A DNA stretch of 64,000 bases from Rubripirellula reticaptiva. GTDB lineage: Bacteria; Planctomycetota; Planctomycetia; Pirellulales; Pirellulaceae. Numbering within the stretch: position 1 is the first letter of the stretch; each line of letters opens with the position of its first letter. A program made the position numbers and the translations under genes. Positions 52,323 through 60,464 of this stretch are shown here, piece after piece. Below the pieces are notes generated by a model that was given only the letters and a program-made list of their open reading frames with translations, searched no databases and was not told where the DNA came from. Location of the stretch: contig NZ_SJPX01000002.1 in assembly GCF_007860175.1 (NCBI RefSeq), positions 1,178,001 to 1,242,000 of the forward strand, read 5' to 3'.

Positions 52323-55300
52323 TTCAGTGATTCCGATTCCTGATGATGGAAGGTGGCGTAGAGCGTTGGCAGCAACAGAAGTGTGAGAATTGTTGCCGAG
52401 ATAATCCCTCCAATCACGACTGTTGCCAAGGGTCGCTGAACTTCGGCTCCCGTACCCGTCGCAAGCGCCATTGGTATGAAACCAATAGCGTCAGTGACAG
52501 CGGTCATCAGTACAGGCCGCAGTCGCGTTACCGCTCCCTCGACAACCGCTTCGGCAGTTTCCTTCCCATCTGCAAGCAACTGCCGAATAAAGCTGACCAT
52601 CACAACTCCATTAAGTACGGCTACACCAGAAAGTGCGATGAATCCCACGCCAGCGGAAATCGAAAACGGAATTCCTCGCAATGCCAGAAACGCAACGCCG
52701 CCTGTCAAAGCAAACGGCACACCTGAGAAGATCAGCAAGGCGTCTCGCACGGAACCGAATGTGGAAAACAGAATAATGAATATCAGCAGTAACGAAACCG
52801 GGACCACGATCATTAAGCGATTTGTCGCTCTCTCCAGATTTTCAAATTGACCGCCCCAGCGGTACCAATAACCGGATGGAAATTCGACCTTTTGTTCAAT
52901 CACATCCGATGCCTCGGCAACAAACGAACCCATGTCACGCCCCCGCACGTTGGCCTGTACCACAATTCGACGTTTAGCATTCTCCCGACTGACCTGATTT
53001 TGCCCCTCAACGATCGAAACATCTGCTAACTGATTGAGGGCCACAACGCGGGCTTCATACGCCGGATTGTGGACATCGTCTTCGGATGTAGAGTTGGCGT
53101 CGCCCGGAAGCGGGATGGGCAATTGTTCGATCATACGCAAGTCTTCGCGTAACGACTCGGGCAATCTCAGCACGATGTCGAATCGTTTATCGCCCTCAAA
53201 AACTTGGCCAACCGTCCGGCCGCCAATGGCCATCGACACGATCTCCTGCACGTCGGCAATATCTAGTCCGAAACGGGCCAGTTTTTCACGTTTGAAGTCA
53301 ATCCGTAGCGTCGGTAGTCCGCTGACTTGTTCCACTTTAACATCGCTCGCTCCTTCGATCTTGTTCAGCAGGCCGCTGACTTCGTTGGCCTTGGCAAGCA
53401 TGACATCCATATCATCGCCGAAGATTTTGAAAGCAACATCGCTTCGGACGCCAGAAATCAATTCGTTGAACCGCAACTCGATGGGTTGCGAAATCTCGTA
53501 GGCGTTTCCCGGAATCTTCTCGATGGCTTCTTCGACCTCGGCAATCAATTCAGCCTTCGATTTGCTCGGATCGGGCCACTGACTCTTCTGTTTCACGATG
53601 ACATAGCCATCGGCTATGTTCGGTGGCATCGGATCGGTAGCGACCTCCGCAGTTCCGATGCGAGCAAAAACGGTTTCTACCTCCGGGAACTCCAGAAGTC
53701 GCTTTTCGATACGCTTCTGCATTTCGATCGACTGACTAAGGGATGTGGCGGGAATTCGTAGCGATTGAATCGCAAAATCCTGTTCGTCTAGCGATGGCAC
53801 AAACTCACTTCCTAGCCCCGCAGCGATCCATCCCGAAAGCAATAGCATGGCAACCGCGACTCCAATGAATGCCTTTTTGAATCGGAGTGACGCGAGCAAC
53901 GCACGCCGATACCAATGTTTCGAGAACGACATGATTCTCCCATCGCCCTCGTTGACTTTGCCCGTCAGGAATAGCGCAGCCATTGCGGGAATGAACGTGA
54001 AGGAAAGGAAAAGTGAACCAAGAAGTGCGAGAAGGACAACTTTCGCCATTGGCACGAACATCTTTCCTTCGATGCCGGTCAGCGTGAGAATCGGGAGATA
54101 GACGATCATGATGATCCCAACACCGGAAAGTACGGGCGGGGCGACTTCGCGAGCTGCTTCAAATGTCTCCTTCAAGCGTTCCGAACGATTCAGTATTCGA
54201 CCAAGCGACTGTTGCTTCTCAGAAAAACGGCGGATGATGTTTTCCGCCATGACGACGGAGCCGTCGATGATGATTCCGAAGTCAATGGCTCCCAGACTCA
54301 GCAGGTTTCCGCTTATCTTGTTGCTAACCATGCCAGTGACTGCAAACAGCATCGACAACGGAATCGACAATGCGACGAACAACGCGACTTTGAAATTGCC
54401 AAGAATCGCGAACAGCACAGCAATGACGAGAATTGCACCTTCCATCAAATTGTTTTGGATCGTCTCGATTGTCGCATCGACTAGCCGCGTCCGGTTGTAG
54501 ACCGTTTTTGCATGAACGCCAGGAGGTAGCGTTCGGTTGACTTGCTGCATAGCTTGATCAACAGCCTTCGCAACTGTTCGGCTATTCTCACCCACCAGCA
54601 TCATGGCCGTACCGACGACCGATTCTTCTCCGTTAAGCGTCGCGGCTCCTGTTCGCAGTTCCTTCCCGAATTCCACTCCAGCGACATCTCTTATTAAGAT
54701 CGGAGTGCCGTCTCTCGTTACGACAGGAATCTTGCCGATCTGTTCGAGCGTCGATACAAGCCCGCTCATCTTGACGATGTATTGCTCACCACGATGTTCA
54801 ATGTATCCCCCGCCTGCAAATGCGTTATTCCGTTCCAAAGCGTCCGCTACGTCCTGCAACGTCAAGCCAAGGGACAGCAAGCGTGCCGGGTGCGGCGTGA
54901 CGTGGTATTGCTTGGAAAAACCACCGATGGAGTTGACTTCGGCTACACCGGATACGGTCAACAGTTGCGGTCGGATGATCCAGTCCTGAATGGTTCTCAG
55001 GTCAGTGGGGGAATAGGCTGTTCCGTCTGGTTTTCTTGCGTCGGGTTCCGCTTCAACCGCCCACATGTAAATTTCGCCGAGTCCGGTACTGATGGGACTC
55101 ATTGATGGTTCTGCCAGCCCTCTTGGTAGCGAGTCTTTTGCCGTCTGCAAACGTTCACTGACCAATTGGCGAGCGAGATACAGGTTCGTGTCGTCGTCAA
55201 AGACGACAGTGACCTGCGACAACCCGTATCTGGAAATGGAGCGGAGCTCTTCCAAATGAGGCAGTCCGCTCATCGAAACTTCGATAGGGAAAGTGACTCG

Positions 55301-55489
55301 CTTTTCGATCTCGATTGGCGACAGTGCCGGAACCGAAGTATTGATTTGCACCTGAACGTTGGTGATATCAGGGACAGCATCAATGGGAAGCTGTGTGAAG
55401 TTGTAGGCTCCAAGAGCTGCAACAAAGACAGATGCAAGCACGACGAGAATGCGATGCTTGATTGAAAATCGAATGATTGCTGTTAGCAC
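52319..55489 (-). CDS. czcA: heavy-metal RND pump, CzcA-type, third pump (1056 aa)
   Basis: This full-length HME-RND pump has TM4 GAIDFGIIIDGSVVMAEN at about residue 402, the CzcA pattern, so Zn/Co/Cd is the expected cargo. It begins MLTAIIRFSIKHRILVVLA with a GTG start at 55489 preceded by AAGAGG. It is distant from the other CzcA-type pump here, with different loops and ends, so it is an independent acquisition and not a local duplication. It is the last gene of a czcC-czcB-czcA order operon on the minus strand. Its end overlaps the methyltransferase gene by 4 bases. Confidence 0.93.
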   Translation of the reverse strand: MLTAIIRFSIKHRILVVLASVFVAALGAYNFTQLPIDAVPDITNVQVQINTSVPALSPIEIEKRVTFPIEVSMSGLPHLEELRSISRYGLSQVTVVFDDDTNLYLARQLVSERLQTAKDSLPRGLAEPSMSPISTGLGEIYMWAVEAEPDARKPDGTAYSPTDLRTIQDWIIRPQLLTVSGVAEVNSIGGFSKQYHVTPHPARLLSLGLTLQDVADALERNNAFAGGGYIEHRGEQYIVKMSGLVSTLEQIGKIPVVTRDGTPILIRDVAGVEFGKELRTGAATLNGEESVVGTAMMLVGENSRTVAKAVDQAMQQVNRTLPPGVHAKTVYNRTRLVDATIETIQNNLMEGAILVIAVLFAILGNFKVALFVALSIPLSMLFAVTGMVSNKISGNLLSLGAIDFGIIIDGSVVMAENIIRRFSEKQQSLGRILNRSERLKETFEAAREVAPPVLSGVGIIMIVYLPILTLTGIEGKMFVPMAKVVLLALLGSLFLSFTFIPAMAALFLTGKVNEGDGRIMSFSKHWYRRALLASLRFKKAFIGVAVAMLLLSGWIAAGLGSEFVPSLDEQDFAIQSLRIPATSLSQSIEMQKRIEKRLLEFPEVETVFARIGTAEVATDPMPPNIADGYVIVKQKSQWPDPSKSKAELIAEVEEAIEKIPGNAYEISQPIELRFNELISGVRSDVAFKIFGDDMDVMLAKANEVSGLLNKIEGASDVKVEQVSGLPTLRIDFKREKLARFGLDIADVQEIVSMAIGGRTVGQVFEGDKRFDIVLRLPESLREDLRMIEQLPIPLPGDANSTSEDDVHNPAYEARVVALNQLADVSIVEGQNQVSRENAKRRIVVQANVRGRDMGSFVAEASDVIEQKVEFPSGYWYRWGGQFENLERATNRLMIVVPVSLLLIFIILFSTFGSVRDALLIFSGVPFALTGGVAFLALRGIPFSISAGVGFIALSGVAVLNGVVMVSFIRQLLADGKETAEAVVEGAVTRLRPVLMTAVTDAIGFIPMALATGTGAEVQRPLATVVIGGIISATILTLLLLPTLYATFHHQESESLN

Positions 55490-55497
55490 AGTGCCTC

Positions 55498-56463
55498 TTA
55501 GTGGCTATGTTCAGCAGAAGATTTTCCCATCTCCGCCTTGAGTAAAAACGTATTCCCTGCGGCGACAACTTCGTCCGCCTTCAGTCCGTCAATGACTTCA
55601 ACCCATCGTCCGTCAGAACGACCAAGCTTGAGGTGTCGAACCTCGAATCCTTGGTCACCATCTGGCGCTTCGCTCTGGACAAATACCGATGGCTTGTTTT
55701 CGATAAGCAGCACTGAAGTATCGGGAATCGCTAGTGGCACGTTCTTCTCTGACAAAACGACCTCGACCATAACGAACATGCCCGCTGGCCATTCAAGGTT
55801 CTTGTTCGGCAACTCTAAACGCGCATGGCCCGACCTCGTAGATTCCGACAGTGTCGGGCGAACGTAGGTGATTTGGGTTTCAAGTCGCGCATCCGTTGAT
55901 TGAGAGATGGCGGTCGCAGGTGTTCCCATCTTAACTGACTTCAGCATCATGGGCGGAACGGAGATGTTGGCCCAGGTTGTTTCGAGATTCGCCAACTTGA
56001 AAAGCACTTTATCGGTGGAAACGAATTCACCCTTGGTCGCATCTTGATCAATAATCACGCCGTCAATCTCAGCCTTGACTTGGTAGTTGCTGAGGCTTTC
56101 GTTGCTCTGTACCGTTGCCAACACATCGCCGGCTCGTACAGTGTCACCCAGCATCTTGGACACTCCTTTAATCGTGCCGGAGAAGCGAGGGACGACGTGG
56201 ACGAGGGTATTGCCGTTGATTACTGTCTCGCCGTAAAAACTTTGCCTCACTCCAATCACCGCTGGCCCGACGCCGACGAATTCGATTCCTTCACCTTTCG
56301 CCTTGTCCCACAAAAACTCAAGAAATTCAGTTTCTTCATCGCTGCGTTCGTTTTCGGTCGCGTGATCAGAACCTGCTTCGGCCACGACGTTTCCTCCAAA
56401 GGCCACGGCACAGCAGAGCAAGAACGCAAGCTTCTGCGTGATAATCGTAATTCTATTGAGCAT
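55498..56463 (-). CDS. czcB: RND periplasmic adaptor, CzcB-type (321 aa)
   Basis: This short membrane-fusion protein has a signal (AFLLCCAVAFGGNVVAEA), then HVVPRFSGTIKGVSKMLGDTVRAGDVLATVQS (lipoyl half) and a beta-barrel with PPMMLKSVKMGTPATAISQ. It has no clear alpha-hairpin, as in short CzcB/CusB-like proteins. It ends SSAEHSH. It starts 11 bases inside the outer-membrane factor gene, with GGGGAAG upstream, and ends 8 bases before the pump start. It connects the third RND pump with the factor at 56453. Confidence 0.86.
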   Translation of the reverse strand: MLNRITIITQKLAFLLCCAVAFGGNVVAEAGSDHATENERSDEETEFLEFLWDKAKGEGIEFVGVGPAVIGVRQSFYGETVINGNTLVHVVPRFSGTIKGVSKMLGDTVRAGDVLATVQSNESLSNYQVKAEIDGVIIDQDATKGEFVSTDKVLFKLANLETTWANISVPPMMLKSVKMGTPATAISQSTDARLETQITYVRPTLSESTRSGHARLELPNKNLEWPAGMFVMVEVVLSEKNVPLAIPDTSVLLIENKPSVFVQSEAPDGDQGFEVRHLKLGRSDGRWVEVIDGLKADEVVAAGNTFLLKAEMGKSSAEHSH

Positions 56464-57772
56464 TACACTTCCCCTGATCTAGTTGAGTAATTCGTTCCAT
56501 AAGTGTGCCGTTGAGTCGTTGGATATCCACTTGGTTGCGTATCGCCGAAAGCGTCACAGCGATAAGACGCTCACGACGTCCGAGATAGGTAGTCTGTGCA
56601 TCGATATAGTCGAGATAGCTAATTCGACCGAGCTGATAGGCTTCGGTTGCCGACTTAAGAACTCTCTCTGTTTGTGGAAGGACGTTTTTCTGAAGAACGT
56701 TGCGCTCCCGAAGGAAAAAACGCAGGCGATCTCGACGAGATTCAAGCTCTGCATTGACTGTGGATTGGGTGTTCGCAACATCAAACTCACTTGCCTTCAA
56801 TTGCTCTTCAGCTCCAACTGATGCGAATTGATTTCGGTCAAAGAGAGGTAAAGGAACCGAGACCTCTGAAACAAAAGCATGGTCATCAGTGGCGTCGAAT
56901 CGTCGGTATCTAGCTGAAACAGTGACGTCGGGTACAGCCAATGCACGCTGCATGTCGGCGAATTGTTCTGCTGCATAGCGGTTGGCCTTTGCAAAGGCAA
57001 TCTGTGGAATCTCTCGCGCATCCGTGCGTAAAAGCTCCGCCTCTGGATCATCAAGCCTTAGTTCCTGAGCCGCAATTTCCAGGTGTGGTCGATTGCTGCC
57101 CCATAACGACGCAAGAACGCGTTTGGCAACCTGAAACTCCTGTAAGCGTTGGTCTCGAACAACTACAGCGGTTTGCAGGGAAACTTCCGCTTTCTCAACC
57201 TCAAGCCTCAACGCTCCGCCGTGCGAAGATTTGCGTTCAATGAGTTGACGAGCTTCTCTGCGAATTGCGACCTCCTTTTTAGAAAGGTTCACTCGACTTT
57301 TTGCGGCAACCACTTCCGCGTAAGCCACGCGAGCGTTTGCGAGAAGCTCAGCAGTGGCTATGCCTCGTTGAAGCTCAAAAGCGTCGGCATTGGCTTCTGC
57401 GAACGAAGTACGTGCCTGCCGCTTTCCTCCCGTTTCGATGCGTTGAGACACACCACCGGTGTATTCCAAATCGTTTTCTGTTCGGCCTCCGCCAAAGTTC
57501 TCAGCCTCAAATGTGATAACAGGATTGGGCAGCAAAGCGGCCTGCTGAGTTTGGGCGCGTAGCGAACGAAGCGTAGCCGACTGACTTTTTAGCCGGGCGT
57601 TGTGTGTCAGCACTCGCTTCCTCACCTGTGCGAAACATGCAATCGCGTCTGATGAGTTCTCAGTAAGTAAAAGTCTGTTGTTGGATGAAAGATCCTGGGC
57701 CTGAGTCGAATTGACGAGGGTCAACGCAAACAATCCAGACGCCAGCAACCCTAATATCGGATACGGTTTCAT
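56453..57772 (-). CDS. czcC: outer-membrane efflux factor, CzcC-type (439 aa)
   Basis: This TolC-family protein has a signal peptide (MKPYPILGLLASGLFALTLV) and two long helical repeats with NPVITFEAENFGGG and later VSVPLPLFDRNQFASVGAEEQ. Its low-level similarity to the CzcC/CusC type comes from position and pattern. It is co-transcribed with adaptor and pump. I start at the ATG at 57772; a GTG at 57784 is in frame. A His/Cys-rich secreted gene (57850) precedes it, in the same direction. Confidence 0.84.
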   Translation of the reverse strand: MKPYPILGLLASGLFALTLVNSTQAQDLSSNNRLLLTENSSDAIACFAQVRKRVLTHNARLKSQSATLRSLRAQTQQAALLPNPVITFEAENFGGGRTENDLEYTGGVSQRIETGGKRQARTSFAEANADAFELQRGIATAELLANARVAYAEVVAAKSRVNLSKKEVAIRREARQLIERKSSHGGALRLEVEKAEVSLQTAVVVRDQRLQEFQVAKRVLASLWGSNRPHLEIAAQELRLDDPEAELLRTDAREIPQIAFAKANRYAAEQFADMQRALAVPDVTVSARYRRFDATDDHAFVSEVSVPLPLFDRNQFASVGAEEQLKASEFDVANTQSTVNAELESRRDRLRFFLRERNVLQKNVLPQTERVLKSATEAYQLGRISYLDYIDAQTTYLGRRERLIAVTLSAIRNQVDIQRLNGTLMERITQLDQGKCNAQ

Positions 57773-57849
57773 TAGCTGATTCACAATCGAGTGTAGTCAA
57801 TAACCGGGACACGCAGGTCCCAAGCATGAGAGCGATGTCTTTGACTGAA

Positions 57850-58230
57850 TCAGATAAGAATGACAGTTGTTCTTTGGACGCGCCAAGAATGAGACGTCGC
57901 GTAATCTGGTGGCATCAGCGATCGAATGGATCGGATGGAATTTGGCAATGGTTGCTCGCAATGCCAGACGGTGGCAAACGCGACGGGCTGGAATTCGACC
58001 CCGTCGATGGACTGGTACTGAACCGCGAGAGTTGCTTCACGATCTGCACATGGACAAGATTCACATTCGCAGATTGCATGCCCGTGTGTGAATGAAGCGG
58101 TCTGCCACTCATCCGCATGAGCATCGTGATCGCCGCAAAGCAAATGCGACGAGGCTACCGTGAGGACGATAAACGCTGAAGCAATTGCCAGAAGGCGATG
58201 TAGGATTCGGTGGGCCATTGTTTTCAGCAT
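57850..58230 (-). CDS. exported His/Cys-rich protein at the head of the czc operon (126 aa)
   Basis: Signal peptide LLAIASAFIVLTVASSHLLC, then HDAHADEWQTASFTHGHAIC and CESCPCADREA. It resembles other small exported metal-binding proteins of this window in design. GAGGG precedes the ATG at 58230. It may bind the exported metal or act in sensing. It is the first gene of the minus-strand czc operon, 65-78 bases before the outer-membrane factor. No family is known to me. Confidence 0.65.
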   Translation of the reverse strand: MLKTMAHRILHRLLAIASAFIVLTVASSHLLCGDHDAHADEWQTASFTHGHAICECESCPCADREATLAVQYQSIDGVEFQPVAFATVWHCEQPLPNSIRSIRSLMPPDYATSHSWRVQRTTVILI

Positions 58231-58235
58231 CTAGC

Positions 58236-58573
58236 ACCCTCGGTCGCGTGGTGGCAAGAACTTTTTTCACTTCTTGGAACGAGACGCCGATTTAGCGACG
58301 AGGAAGGCTTTGAGTATTAACTTCCGCAACGCGAGAAGTGCATACCGCTTTCCGCAAAGCCGCCGCATTCTATCATCACAATTATTTCCTAGCCGAGTTG
58401 ATTCTTGGTGATTGTCGTTAGCCATGCTGAGTCCGCTTCAGGGAAAGAGTATCCGCAGTTGCGTGTCAGGGATTTTGACGACGGCTGTTGACTTGTGGGA
58501 GCATCGATCGGATTGTGTCGAGTGTCGTGGAAGGCCAGTACGGAAGTAGCAAGTCGCCAAATGGAGTTGGCTA
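58236..58573. promoter_or_regulatory. divergent promoter region between two efflux transcripts
   Basis: This gap of about 340 bases separates the minus-strand czc operon from the plus-strand outer-membrane factor. Near the minus side, CAAGAA and TTCTTG form a 6-bp inverted repeat around a T-rich centre (about 58255-58276). I see no gene and no certain -10/-35 pair in it. Confidence 0.35.
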
Positions 58574-60109
58574 ATGGATGGGTGCAGATACATTACAACA
58601 CTCGCAGTAACATTGCTTTTGGCTTGCTGTTTGACGGGTTGTAGCACGCCTCGGAATGGTCGCGTTGCCAAAACTGACATTCGACCATCGTTGGAAGCTC
58701 GGGACGAGTTCGCATCGCGGGAGTCGAAGAATGAGGACGATAGCTCCAATCCGTCTGTTTCCGACGACATCGATGATAAGAACTCTTCTGAAGAGGAGGA
58801 TGAATCGGCACAAGCGTTGGAGAGCACTGACGTGACTTCCGAATTGTTGGAGCAAGTAAAGCCAGAGTTGGTAGACGCAGTCCGCATTGATACGCCCACC
58901 GATTTACAAAGCTTGATCGAGAAGGCGCTGGCCTTGCATCCAGAGATCATGGCCGCTCGACAACGCGTTGCTGCACTGCAAAATCGCATCCCTCAAGCTA
59001 CGGCTTTGGCTGATCCAGTATTCGGAAACACGTTCCATCCCATCCACGATCAGGCCGTGCAGACTGCGGCGGGCCGTATCGGCCATCAACTCGCACTCAG
59101 CCAGAATATTCCTTGGCCGGAAAAACTGGACGCTCGTGGAGCGGTCGCCGCGAGGGACGTGCAAGTTGCTCGTGCCGAGGTAGCCAGGGCCGAACGAGAT
59201 GTCGTCGAATCCGTTCGCGTCGCCTACTACGAGCTGTGGTTGGCAGGTCGCATGATTCAAATTGTGGACGAGAACCGGGAACTAGTCGATGATCTGATTG
59301 ACGTGGCCGAAGCTCGTTACAAAACAGGTGGCAGCCAGCAGGATGTTATCCGAGCTCAGTTGGAGCAAGACCGACTGGAAGATCGACTCATCGCATTGCG
59401 GCGATCGAAGGACCAGTCGCGGGCTGATCTCGGAGTTCTCGTGCGACAGCCCGTCGATCTCACGCCGACCGCGATGACTGAGTTGGATGTCAGTCAAGTA
59501 ATGCCTGACCTGCATTTACTAGTCGCTCAGGCTGAGCAGTGCAATCCTAAGCTCCAGGGACTCGCTGCTGAAATTCAACGCGACGCCGCCAAACAACGAT
59601 TGGCATATCTGCAAAATTATCCAGACTTCCAGTTGGGTGTCGGCTATTCGATTGTTAGTAATGACAGCAGCGTCATTAGCCCGGTTGCTGATGGACACGA
59701 TGCAATCAGTTTCTCTGTCGCTGTTACGTTGCCGATCTGGCGTGACAAGATCAACGGTGGAATCAATGAAACGATTCATCAGCGCAATAGCTCGATTAAC
59801 CGTCGTGAGGCCGAGCGGGATCGACTACGCGGACTTCTTCGGCGACAAGTTGCGGCGGCACAAGCCGCAAACGAACAGCTTGATCTCTTCACCGAACGAG
59901 TCATCCCGAGAACCGAAAAGGCGCTCCAAATTGCATTCGTCGAGTACGTAGGTGACAAGACGGAGTACTCCGATGTGATTGATCTCTACCGTGAACTACT
60001 TTCTCACGAGATTCAGGTAGCGCGCACGCGAGCCGTTCTCGCCAGCACGCTAGCTCAGATCGAACGAGCGGTCGGCTGTTCCACAGATGGCGTTCAAGTA
60101 CCTCAGTAA
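58574..60109 (+). CDS. outer-membrane efflux factor, TolC-like lipoprotein (511 aa)
   Basis: A lipoprotein start (TLLLACCLTGC) is followed by an acidic, disordered part (NEDDSSNPSVSDDIDDKNSS) and then a TolC domain with SLIEKALALHPEIMAARQRVAAL, ADPVFGNTFHPIHDQAVQTA and a C-terminal helical pair. GGAG stands 7 bases before the ATG. There is no adaptor or pump gene after it; instead a relic of a CusA-class pump lies 85 bases downstream on the opposite strand. So it may be the surviving member of a lost set, or serve another pump in this window. Confidence 0.85.
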   Translation: MDGCRYITTLAVTLLLACCLTGCSTPRNGRVAKTDIRPSLEARDEFASRESKNEDDSSNPSVSDDIDDKNSSEEEDESAQALESTDVTSELLEQVKPELVDAVRIDTPTDLQSLIEKALALHPEIMAARQRVAALQNRIPQATALADPVFGNTFHPIHDQAVQTAAGRIGHQLALSQNIPWPEKLDARGAVAARDVQVARAEVARAERDVVESVRVAYYELWLAGRMIQIVDENRELVDDLIDVAEARYKTGGSQQDVIRAQLEQDRLEDRLIALRRSKDQSRADLGVLVRQPVDLTPTAMTELDVSQVMPDLHLLVAQAEQCNPKLQGLAAEIQRDAAKQRLAYLQNYPDFQLGVGYSIVSNDSSVISPVADGHDAISFSVAVTLPIWRDKINGGINETIHQRNSSINRREAERDRLRGLLRRQVAAAQAANEQLDLFTERVIPRTEKALQIAFVEYVGDKTEYSDVIDLYRELLSHEIQVARTRAVLASTLAQIERAVGCSTDGVQVPQ

Positions 60110-60193
60110 TTTTGAGACCGAGTACAATGCCTGAACGCTTCGGCACGTTAGTTGCGTCGTTGGTCTTTTCCGTTTGTTAGATCGCCGGCAGAA

Positions 60194-60256
60194 TTCGTGC
60201 TCAATATATTTGTGGGCATTCTCGATCATAATGATCGTGGCATCAATCATTGCCCC
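60194..60256 (-). pseudogene. 21-codon relic of a CusA-class RND pump
   Basis: Read on the minus strand this short stretch encodes GAMIDATIIMIENAHKYIEH, the TM4 signature of CusA/SilA copper-silver RND pumps (GAM-D-A-MIENAHK-E). The similarity stops abruptly on both sides, so this is a fragment of a deleted or rearranged gene. The gap 60110-60464 holds otherwise only the CsoR operator region. Confidence 0.65.
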
Positions 60257-60410
60257 GCAGCCCTTCAGCAGTGGAAGCGTTTCTTCAGCCCGCGCCGACA
60301 CTGACTACCAGCGTCGCTGTTTCCACCATTCGTCAATTTGCCTTTTGACCCGCGAGCCTCCTGTGACATTGTCGTCGAGGCCCCCTTTAGGAATTTGGAA
60401 TGCAACTTGC

Positions 60411-60427
60411 ATACCTCTATGGGGTAT
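60411..60427 (+). promoter_or_regulatory. likely CsoR operator upstream of copA
   Basis: ATACC-TCTATGG-GGTAT is an inverted repeat with a G/C-rich centre, as in operators of CsoR-type repressors (ATACC...GGTAT). It sits 38 bases before the copA start codon and overlaps a possible -10 (TATACT, 60425-60430). The csoR gene lies in the same operon, so copper-dependent self-control is expected. Confidence 0.65.
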
Positions 60428-60464
60428 ACTGTAGGCTGACAAACTGACCATGAAGGAATGAACG

